Below are positions 1-4,886 of a DNA stretch of 6,081 nucleotides, piece after piece. The notes under the pieces are model-generated. The model had not been told where the DNA came from, did no database searches, and worked only from the letters and a program-made list of their open reading frames with translations. The DNA lies in contig CAMFIW010000198.1 of the NCBI GenBank assembly GCA_945952355.1, positions 1 to 6,081 on the forward strand. Direction: 5' to 3'. Position numbers and translations under genes: made by a program. This stretch comes from an uncultured Phenylobacterium sp. Lineage in GTDB: Bacteria; Pseudomonadota; Alphaproteobacteria; Caulobacterales; Caulobacteraceae. Positions within the stretch are counted from its first letter, which is position 1. The number at the start of each line of letters is the position of its first letter.

Positions 1-1
1 G

Positions 2-109
2 GCCATGGACGCCTGCGTGGTGGTGCGGATGAAGGACGGCGTCATCACGCGCCTCGACGAGTACATCGACAGCGCCAAGTCCGGCGCCCTGCGCAGCCAC
101 GGGCGCTGA
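2..109 (+). CDS. NTF2-like / limonene-epoxide-hydrolase-like protein, C-terminal fragment
   Basis: This is the last 35 codons of a gene that begins left of the window; the reading frame is open from base 2 to a TGA at 107-109. The visible end contains 'MKDGVITRLDEYID'. It has the form of the last two strands of small NTF2-like enzymes of the limonene-1,2-epoxide hydrolase (LEH)/SnoaL-like group, where an 'xDGKIxxWRDYFD' segment carries the catalytic Asp (Asp132 in Rhodococcus LEH). The matching Asp is present here ('EYID'), although the usual Trp-Arg before it is Leu-Asp. The gene faces the minus-strand gene ending at 225, with a palindromic repeat between them. Family placement rests on 35 residues and on the resemblance to three further complete genes in the window, so the substrate is unknown. 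Confidence 0.6.
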   Translation, partial: AMDACVVVRMKDGVITRLDEYIDSAKSGALRSHGR

Positions 110-116
110 ACCACCT

Positions 117-208
117 CTATTTCGGGGACAGGTTACCTATTTCGGACAGAGCCCTCCGACGGGCCTCCAGTGTTCACAACCGAAATAGGTAACCTGTCCC
201 CGAAATAG
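117..208. repeat. Perfect 29-bp inverted repeat, REP/BIME-like hairpin
   Basis: Bases 117-145 and 180-208 are exact reverse complements over 29 bp, separated by 34 bp that hold a small GCCC/GGGC hairpin (151-154 with 161-164). Each arm starts and ends with CTATTTCGG (117-125 and 137-145), around a GGGGACAGGTTACC core that contains the near-palindrome GGTTACC. The arms are far more AT-rich than their surroundings. Motifs of the 'GGGGACAGGTTACCTATTTC' kind occur as dispersed REP-type repeats in several proteobacteria, often those that carry IS200-like Y1 (RAYT) transposases; this is recalled knowledge, not a search result. No transposase is in the window. It lies in the tail-to-tail gap between the genes ending at 109 and 225, where the hairpin could end transcription from both sides. 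A small non-autonomous element (MITE) is the alternative. Confidence 0.85.
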
Positions 209-224
209 CCCCGCCGTCTGCGAG

Positions 225-752
225 CTAGCTCCGCCCCTCATAGAGCGCATCGTTCGGCTTCTTGCCGCCGTGCAGCAGGGTGGCGGGGTCGCCGATGCCG
301 CCGCGCGCCCAGGTCTCGGCGATCGGCTGTTCGCGGTTCCATTCCCAACGCAGCTGACGGCGCGCGATGCGCCAGATCCCGTCGCGCCGCTCGAACCGGT
401 CGATGGCCCGGGCCAGGGTCAGGGTCTCGAACGGCGGCTCTGCCGCCGGATACCGCGCGAACGACAGGTAGTAGCACTCCGCCAGCGCCGAATCGGGCCC
501 GTCGAGCTCGATAAGGATGTTGGTCACCGTGTGGGTCATCAGCCGTTCGCTGTGCAGCGCCGGCAGGATCGCGGCGATGTAGTCGTTGGCCGGTCCCAGG
601 AACGAGCCGCCGTGATCCTCGATGGCGTCGTCGTGATAGCAGGCGCGCAGCAGCGCCTCGTCGCCCCGGTCGACGGCGCGGCTGTAGCTGTGGATCACCT
701 CGGTGATGGCCTGCTTGTCCAGCAGGGCGCGGATCTCGGTTTCGGGAATCAT
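225..752 (-). CDS. SnoaL-like / LinA-type NTF2-fold protein, probable lyase, dehydratase or isomerase
   Basis: A 175-residue protein of the SnoaL_4-like type (the LinA dehydrochlorinase, BaiE and scytalone dehydratase fold). The N-terminal helix 'LLDKQAITEVIHSYSRAVDR' is followed by a 'CYHDDAIEDHG' turn, then 'THTVTNILIEL' and a C-terminal strand pair 'FERRDGIWRIARRQLRW'. Asp28 (in 'AVDRGD') and His74 (in 'MTHTVTN') sit where LinA has its Asp25/His73 dyad, which suggests acid-base chemistry such as dehydration, HX elimination or isomerisation. This is inferred from position, not proven. The ATG at 752 is chosen because it shares its A with the last base of the upstream TGA (TGATG), indicating translational coupling. 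A longer reading to 830 would overlap the neighbour by about 80 bp and adds a low-complexity Arg/Gly-rich stretch. No signal peptide; cytoplasmic. It is the second gene of a minus-strand pair. Confidence 0.85.
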   Translation of the reverse strand: MIPETEIRALLDKQAITEVIHSYSRAVDRGDEALLRACYHDDAIEDHGGSFLGPANDYIAAILPALHSERLMTHTVTNILIELDGPDSALAECYYLSFARYPAAEPPFETLTLARAIDRFERRDGIWRIARRQLRWEWNREQPIAETWARGGIGDPATLLHGGKKPNDALYEGRS

Positions 753-1168
753 CAGCGGGTCTTCGCGTCGAAGTCTTCGACCAGACCCATGGCCTTCAGT
801 AGGTGCGCCCGGTCGTAGTACTCGCGCCACACCTTGATCAGCGAGCCATCGAACTCCAGCACGCCCACCACCGGCGCCGAGCCGGCCTTGCCGCGGATCA
901 CGAACTCGTCGGTGCGCTCCATGTAGAGAACGCCGTCGATCACCCCCATGTGGTGGATATTGAGCGTGATGCTCTCCAGGCCGTCGCCCAGGCCCGAGAC
1001 CCGCTTGAACACCGCCTCGCGCCCGACGATCGGCTCCACCATCATCGAATGCAGCACGCCGTCGGGCGTGAACATGTCGGCGACCTTGCGCCAGTCCATG
1101 ACGCGCCAGGCCTCGGCCATCTCGCGTCCGAGCGCGATCTTCTGTTCGTCCGACAAGGTGGCGGCCAT
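752..1168 (-). CDS. Limonene-1,2-epoxide-hydrolase-like NTF2-fold protein
   Basis: A 138-residue protein of LEH/SnoaL-like size. 'YMERTDEF' aligns with the LEH 'YTERVDVL' segment and 'VWREYYDRAHL' with 'GWRDYFDLREF', so Arg85, Asp87 and Asp119 match the LEH catalytic Arg99-Asp101-Asp132. The LEH water-holding Tyr53 and Asn55 fall at Leu39 and Ser41 here, so true epoxide hydrolysis is uncertain, and a related hydratase, isomerase or binding role is possible. In the family, LEH enzymes add water to epoxides in one step without a covalent intermediate. The ATG at 1168 is preferred over the ATG at 1177 because the only Shine-Dalgarno-like GGAG lies one base before the latter but 10 bases before the former. 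It is the first gene of the minus-strand pair, and its stop overlaps the next start. No signal peptide. Confidence 0.85.
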   Translation of the reverse strand: MAATLSDEQKIALGREMAEAWRVMDWRKVADMFTPDGVLHSMMVEPIVGREAVFKRVSGLGDGLESITLNIHHMGVIDGVLYMERTDEFVIRGKAGSAPVVGVLEFDGSLIKVWREYYDRAHLLKAMGLVEDFDAKTR

Positions 1169-1227
1169 GGCCTGCATTCTCCGTGAACCCTGCGGCGTCG
1201 CCCCGCGGCGCGCCCTAAGCAGAATTA

Positions 1228-1349
1228 ACTTGCATAACAGTACGGACTATTGGCAAGTCCTTTCTCAGGGCTCTGGCCCAAAGGGGTTCGGGCGGCGCTT
1301 GCAAGGTCATTCGACCCTGTCATGCGGGCTTCCGCAAGGAGTGACTTGC
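1228..1349. promoter_or_regulatory. Cluster of CTTGC/GCAAG half-sites, candidate operator array
   Basis: Six copies of the pentamer CTTGC or its complement occur in 122 bp, arranged in three inverted pairs: ACTTGC 1228-1233 with GCAAGT 1253-1258; the 8-bp palindrome CTTGCAAG at 1298-1305; and GCAAG 1334-1338 with CTTGC 1345-1349. The last pair touches the -35 of the receptor promoter. A further GCAAG is at 1493-1497. By base composition only about one would be expected by chance in a stretch this size. A second overlapping palindrome, GGACT-N7-AGTCC, spans 1244-1260. The layout suits binding by a dimeric regulator, with the double HxlR protein encoded at 4887-5840 the nearest candidate. No binding evidence exists, so this is a pattern-based proposal. 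Confidence 0.4.
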
Positions 1350-1378
1350 TTGACGAGACGCAAAACCGGCGCTTATCC
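1350..1378 (+). promoter_or_regulatory. Probable housekeeping promoter of the receptor operon
   Basis: TTGACG at 1350-1355 and TTATCC at 1373-1378 are separated by 17 bp. The extended -10, GCTTATCC (1371-1378), fits the Caulobacter-type housekeeping consensus (TTGACG ... GCTANAWC) at most positions. Transcription would start near 1385, giving a 5' leader of about 215 nt before the receptor start. The GCAAG/CTTGC inverted pair (1334-1349) directly abuts the -35, a position suited to repression or activation. Confidence 0.6.
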
Positions 1379-1519
1379 TCGAAGGTGCAGGAGAGCCAAG
1401 AACAGTTGAGGGGAGCGCGCTAGCCCGGGACCGTTCGGAGCCAGCGACGCCGAGGCGAAGCGTTTCACCCGCCCCGGTGTGACTGGCCTTACGCAAGCCG
1501 CCTGCGCACCCTTCGCCAC

Positions 1520-1603
1520 ATGAACGTCCGCCGGCTCAACCGGGGGAACAACACGGGGGAATCGTCGCTCGCACGGCGAACCCCAGGGGGAGAAAACCAG
1601 TGA
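1520..1603 (+). CDS. Possible 27-codon leader ORF overlapping the receptor start
   Basis: An ATG at 1520 opens a frame of 27 codons, rich in Arg, Asn and Gly, whose TGA (1601-1603) overlaps the receptor GTG start (1600-1602) as GTGA. This is the arrangement used for stop-start coupling. It has no recognisable Shine-Dalgarno before its ATG and no family resemblance. The peptide includes two Arg-Arg pairs ('VRRLNR', 'LARR') and ends 'TPGGENQ'. It may be a translated leader controlling receptor expression or a chance frame in GC-rich DNA; chance is quite possible. Confidence 0.25.
   Translation: MNVRRLNRGNNTGESSLARRTPGGENQ
1586..1592 (+). promoter_or_regulatory. Ribosome binding site supporting the GTG start of the receptor
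   Basis: GGGGGAG at 1586-1592 ends 7 bases before the GTG at 1600. This decides the non-ATG start: the next in-frame ATG codons (receptor residues 15 and 20) lie inside the signal peptide and would destroy it. A short C-run (1581-1584) next to the G-run could partly pair with it. Confidence 0.7.
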
Positions 1604-3873
1604 AGTTGCATCGCACGACGTCTGTCATCGCCCTGCTCGCGGGCATGACCATCGCCATGCCCGCCATGGCGGCGGCCGCGGCCGAGGGCACCCAGCTCGA
1701 GGAGCTGATCGTCACCGCTCAGAAGCGCGAGGAGAACGTCCAGACCACGCCGCTGTCCATCACGGCGGTCACGGGCGCCAGCCTCGCCAAGGACCGCGTC
1801 CTGACCCTCGAGGACCTCAGCCACAACATGACGGGCATCTCGTTCACGGCGAACTCGCCGCAGTCGAACGAGATCAACATCCGTGGCGTGGTGAACACCC
1901 GCCTATCCTCGCCCACCGCCGACCAGTCGGTCTCGACCTTCGTCGACGACGTCTATGTTGGGCGCTCGGGCAACATGAACTCGGCCTTCTACGACATCGC
2001 CCGGGTCGAGGTCGTGCGCGGCCCTCAAGGCGTGCTGCTAGGCAAGAACGTGGCCGGCGGCGCGGTCAACATCATCAGCAACGCGCCCAGCTTCGAGCGG
2101 TCTGGCAAATTCACCCTGTCGCTGGGCAACTACGACCTGCGGCAGACCAACGGCTACGTCACCGGCGCCCTGACCGACGAGATCGCCGCGCGGCTGTCGT
2201 TCCAGACGATCAATCACTCCGGCTACGCCCGCGACATCCTGCACAATGTCGACGTCGAAAACCTCGACTCGACCCAGGCCCGGCTTCAGTTCGCCTACCA
2301 GCCCAAGGAATCGGACCTGCGGGCGAACCTGAACATGGACTACTCCAAGGACAGCAATGACGGGGTCAACCGGGTCGGCATCAAGAGCCCGACCCTGCCC
2401 GCCAGCTTCACCCCCTGGTCCGGCACCCGCCTGCTGATCGCCAGCATCCTCGGCCATCCGCTGGACGTGCGCGAAAGTCTGCCGGTGTGGCCGCTGTTCA
2501 AGGGCGACACCTCGCCGACGCCGCAAGGCGCCCGCCACGAGACCTTCAACGCCATCCTGCACGTTGAGAAGGACGTGGCCGACGGGATCCGGCTGTCGAG
2601 CGTCACCGGCTACCGCCACAACCACTCGTTCACGCTCTACGACCAGACGGGCCTCGGCCCGACGAACGGCTTCGGCGTCGCCGCGCCGCTGCTGTTCGCC
2701 GAGCCGGTGAACTTCATCGAACAGGTGAACCAGTTCTCGCAGGAGCTGCGACTGGCCTCGACCGGCGAAAGCCGCTTCGACTGGATCGTCGGCGCCTACT
2801 ACCAGCGCAGCGGCGTCCACCAGTTCAACCGCTTCTGGGGCGAATCGACCGTCTTGCCGACGCTGTCGGGCGAGTCCCACTGGGACGACCGCGGGCACAA
2901 CCAGGATATGGCGGCCTTTGCCCAGGTCGGCTGGAAGTTCACCGACGCCCTGAAGCTGGAAGTCGGCGCGCGCTATACCCACGACAAGAAGTGGGGTTAC
3001 CAGGCCGGCCAGATCATAGCCACCGGTGACAAGCTGAACCCGCTCGACACCGCGCCGCTCACGCCGCTGACCACCAACTTCGGCACGCCCTACGGCAAGA
3101 GCTGGAGCAAGTTGACGCCCCAGGCGACCCTGCGCTGGACGCCGGACGACCTGAACATGGCCTATGCGACGGTCTCTGTCGGCTTCAAGGGCGGCGGCTT
3201 CCAGAACGACGCCTCGAACGCCACGGCCGCAGCCCTGGCCTACAACCCCGAGACGGTCACCAATTACGAGGTCGGCTACAAGACCGAGCTCTTTGACCGA
3301 ACGCTGCGCTGGAACACCGCGGTCTTCTACATGAAGTACAAGCAGCTCCAGGTGCAGCAGACCCTCGCCTCGTGCCTCTGCAACGTGATCAGCAACGCCC
3401 CCGGCGCGACGATCAAGGGCCTCGAGACCGACCTGCAATGGGCGCCCACCAAGTGGTTCCGCGGTTGGGCCAGCGGCAGCTATGTCGACCCGAAATACGA
3501 CACCTTCATCTTCGCTGGCGTGAACAATTCCGGCCACTGGATGCAGCGGACGCCGAAGTACCAAGGCGCCATCGGCGCCGAGGTCACCACCGACGCCGGC
3601 CTGTGGGAGGACGCCCTGTCCGCCCGGGTCAGCTATCGCTGGCAGGGCAAGATGCCCTGGGCCCCGGAGAACACCACCTGGGAGAAGGCCTACGGCACCA
3701 CCGACGCCCGCATCACCCTGCAGTCGGAAGACAAGCGGTGGAGCATCTCGGCCTACGGCAAGAACCTGGGCGACACGCTCTACCGCACCAACATCATCGC
3801 CTTCTTCCAGGAGGAGATGTCGTCGTTCGGTGCGCCGCGCACCTACGGCGTCGAACTGTCCGCGGCCTTCTAA
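1600..3873 (+). CDS. TonB-dependent outer-membrane receptor
   Basis: A 757-residue TonB-dependent receptor, a normal length for the family. A signal peptide covers residues 1-24 or so ('SVIALLAGMTIAMPAMA', then AAAA). The TonB-box region 'LEELIVTAQKREENVQ' lies at 33-48. The plug domain (about 50-165) has 'FVDDVYVGR' and 'VEVVRGPQGVLLGKN', the family's conserved plug motifs. A 22-stranded barrel follows, ending 'YGVELSAAF' with the terminal Phe recognised by the outer-membrane assembly machinery. Such receptors use proton-motive force through TonB-ExbB-ExbD to import siderophores, cobalamin, sugars or, often in this bacterial group, plant and lipid-like compounds. No siderophore or heme genes are nearby, while NTF2-fold enzymes flank it on both sides, so an organic catabolic substrate is more likely than iron (inference). 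A CxC pair at residues 592/594 is unusual. It starts with GTG and has a long leader. Confidence 0.95.
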   Translation: MKLHRTTSVIALLAGMTIAMPAMAAAAAEGTQLEELIVTAQKREENVQTTPLSITAVTGASLAKDRVLTLEDLSHNMTGISFTANSPQSNEINIRGVVNTRLSSPTADQSVSTFVDDVYVGRSGNMNSAFYDIARVEVVRGPQGVLLGKNVAGGAVNIISNAPSFERSGKFTLSLGNYDLRQTNGYVTGALTDEIAARLSFQTINHSGYARDILHNVDVENLDSTQARLQFAYQPKESDLRANLNMDYSKDSNDGVNRVGIKSPTLPASFTPWSGTRLLIASILGHPLDVRESLPVWPLFKGDTSPTPQGARHETFNAILHVEKDVADGIRLSSVTGYRHNHSFTLYDQTGLGPTNGFGVAAPLLFAEPVNFIEQVNQFSQELRLASTGESRFDWIVGAYYQRSGVHQFNRFWGESTVLPTLSGESHWDDRGHNQDMAAFAQVGWKFTDALKLEVGARYTHDKKWGYQAGQIIATGDKLNPLDTAPLTPLTTNFGTPYGKSWSKLTPQATLRWTPDDLNMAYATVSVGFKGGGFQNDASNATAAALAYNPETVTNYEVGYKTELFDRTLRWNTAVFYMKYKQLQVQQTLASCLCNVISNAPGATIKGLETDLQWAPTKWFRGWASGSYVDPKYDTFIFAGVNNSGHWMQRTPKYQGAIGAEVTTDAGLWEDALSARVSYRWQGKMPWAPENTTWEKAYGTTDARITLQSEDKRWSISAYGKNLGDTLYRTNIIAFFQEEMSSFGAPRTYGVELSAAF

Positions 3874-3892
3874 CCCTACGTCCTCCCTTGTG

Positions 3893-3916
3893 CCGGGCGG
3901 CCTTCGGGCCGCCCGG
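3893..3916 (+). terminator. GC-rich TTCG-loop hairpin after the receptor gene
   Basis: A perfect 10-bp stem (CCGGGCGGCC 3893-3902 with GGCCGCCCGG 3907-3916) closes on a TTCG tetraloop. It starts 20 bp after the receptor stop, and TCCTTTCC follows. The T-tract is weak, so it may be a partial terminator or an RNA-stabilising 3' end, letting only some transcripts read into the gene that starts at 3945. Confidence 0.6.
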
Positions 3917-3944
3917 TCCTTTCCTCCAGTTCCAAGAGACCGCG

Positions 3945-4376
3945 ATGGGCCAGCGCTACGAGATCCTGAAGCAGGTCATCGCCGCCTGGCAGGCCAAGGA
4001 CGCTGAGCGCGTGCTCTCGTTCCTGACCGACGACATCGTCTGGCACTACGCCGCCGCCGCCCTGCCGCCCGTGCGCGGCAAGGCCGCCGCCGCCAAGCTT
4101 CTCACCCGTTTCCAGGCAGACATGCACCGGATCGAATGGCGCATCTTCGCCTATGCCGAAACGGCCGACCGCCTGTTCATCGAGGGTGTCGACGAATACC
4201 GCTCGCCGGAGGGCCATCGCGTGGCGACGCCCTATGCCGGCGTGCTCGACTTCCGCGACGACCTGATCTGCGGCTGGCGCGACTATGTGGACTTGGGCGT
4301 CGGCGCACAGCACAAGGCCGGCGAAGCGCTCAGCAAGCAAGTCCTCGAACTGCTCGACCGGCCGGTGGCGCCGTGA
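3945..4376 (+). CDS. Limonene-epoxide-hydrolase-like / SnoaL-like NTF2-fold protein
   Basis: A 143-residue cytoplasmic protein with the LEH-type layout: 'VIAAWQAKDAERVLSFLTDD' helix pair, 'RLFIEGVDEY' strand, 'GVLDFRDDLICGWRDYVD' final strands. Asp83 and Asp116 match LEH Asp101 and Asp132. The LEH Arg99 position is Gly81, and the Tyr53/Asn55 positions are Trp33/Tyr35, so the classical epoxide-hydrolase site is incomplete. It aligns without gaps over its full length with the next gene (67 of 143 residues identical by my hand count), so the two are tandem duplicates. The ATG at 3945 has a weak AAGAGA site at 3934-3939 and begins where the paralogue's internal ATG begins. It follows the receptor by 71 bp across a hairpin, and its stop overlaps the next GTG. 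Its in-frame extension upstream into the receptor gene is not real. Confidence 0.88.
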   Translation: MGQRYEILKQVIAAWQAKDAERVLSFLTDDIVWHYAAAALPPVRGKAAAAKLLTRFQADMHRIEWRIFAYAETADRLFIEGVDEYRSPEGHRVATPYAGVLDFRDDLICGWRDYVDLGVGAQHKAGEALSKQVLELLDRPVAP

Positions 4377-4882
4377 GCCTCGACCGCCGCACCGTCCTCG
4401 CCGCCGCCGGCGCCTTCGCCGCGACACCCGTCTTCGCCAAGGAGCCCCCGATGCCCCGCCTCTACCCCGTGCTGATGGCCGTGATCGAGGCCTGGCATCA
4501 CCAGGATATCGAGGGCGTACTCGCCCACGTCACCGACGACATCGTCTGGCGCAACTCTTCCGGCTACGCGCCCGCCATCCGCGGCAAGGCCGCCATGCGC
4601 AAGGCGCTGGAGGGCATGGCTCCGATTATCAAGACCAACAAGTGGCGCATCTTCGACCACGCCGAGAACGAGAATCGGCTGTTCATGGAAGGCGTCGACG
4701 AGTTCTGGCTGACCACCGGCCAGCACGTGGCGATCCCGTACGCTGGCAGCCTCGAGTTCCGCGGCCTCCTGATCCAAGAGTGGCGGGAGTATTTCGACGG
4801 CCGCATCAGCCTGGCCATGAAGGCCGGCGAGCCGATGTCCGCCGAAGTCACCGAGATGCTGAACCGCCCGGTCGCGAAGTAG
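4373..4882 (+). CDS. Tat-exported NTF2-fold, LEH-like protein (paralogue of the preceding gene)
   Basis: 169 residues from a GTG at 4373 that overlaps the previous TGA (GTGA). The first 22 or so residues form a convincing twin-arginine leader: 'LDRRTVLAAAG', a short hydrophobic stretch, then 'PVFA' before Lys-Glu, a good signal-peptidase site. The mature part, 143 residues from Met27, is the same length as the upstream paralogue and about 47% identical to it. 'RLFMEGVDEF' and 'IQEWREYFD' supply the LEH Asp101 and Asp132 equivalents (precursor Asp109 and Asp142). Arg99 is Gly107; Asn61 matches LEH Asn55, and Trp59 replaces Tyr53. The leader suggests a periplasmic protein acting on substrate just delivered by the receptor. 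The ATG at 4451 could make a leaderless cytoplasmic form. Its stop lies 4 bp from the stop of the convergent regulator gene. Confidence 0.87.
   Translation: MSLDRRTVLAAAGAFAATPVFAKEPPMPRLYPVLMAVIEAWHHQDIEGVLAHVTDDIVWRNSSGYAPAIRGKAAMRKALEGMAPIIKTNKWRIFDHAENENRLFMEGVDEFWLTTGQHVAIPYAGSLEFRGLLIQEWREYFDGRISLAMKAGEPMSAEVTEMLNRPVAK
4439..4453 (+). promoter_or_regulatory. Internal Shine-Dalgarno and alternative ATG start
   Basis: AAGGAG (4439-4444) lies 6 bases before ATG 4451-4453, an almost ideal ribosome site inside the Tat-leader coding region. Translation from here would yield a 143-residue protein without the export leader, exactly matching the paralogue's start. The same bases encode the Ala-Lys-Glu at the predicted leader cleavage point, so the match may partly be coding coincidence. 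Confidence 0.5.
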
Positions 4883-4886
4883 CGCC

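Larger units (their letters stand above)
1169..1599. other. Divergent intergenic control region
   Basis: 431 bp without an established protein gene, lying between the minus-strand NTF2-like pair and the plus-strand receptor operon. The left part (about 1215-1265) is noticeably AT-richer and holds inverted-repeat elements. The middle holds a good plus-strand promoter (1350-1378). The right part is a leader of about 215 nt with a possible small ORF (1520-1603) and repeated CGGGGGAA boxes at 1541-1548 and 1554-1561, just before the GGGGGAG ribosome site. I could not find a convincing -35/-10 pair for the minus-strand genes; TTGCCA on the minus strand at 1256-1251 has no good -10 at the right distance. 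I saw no cobalamin-riboswitch consensus boxes in the leader. Confidence 0.7.

Noticed and set aside
753..830. Upstream extension of the SnoaL-like gene to a start at 830
   Set aside because: It would overlap the coupled upstream gene by about 80 bp and adds an Arg/Gly-rich segment unlike the family; the TGATG junction at 752 is the natural start.
270..1409. Several plus-strand open frames opposite the NTF2-like pair
   Set aside because: They mirror genuine minus-strand genes, and the one reaching 1409 crosses the control region and promoter. None has family features.
1385..1599. Cobalamin or other riboswitch before the TonB receptor
   Set aside because: The conserved B12-box and related consensus segments are not visible; only G-run repeats and small hairpins are present.
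2038..3564. 508-codon open frame on the minus strand inside the receptor gene
   Set aside because: Antisense shadow of a well-supported receptor gene in GC-rich DNA; its translation is Val/Gly/Arg-rich with no recognisable fold.
3372..3944. Upstream extension of the LEH-like gene into the receptor gene
   Set aside because: The frame is open by chance within the receptor gene; family homology begins at the ATG at 3945.
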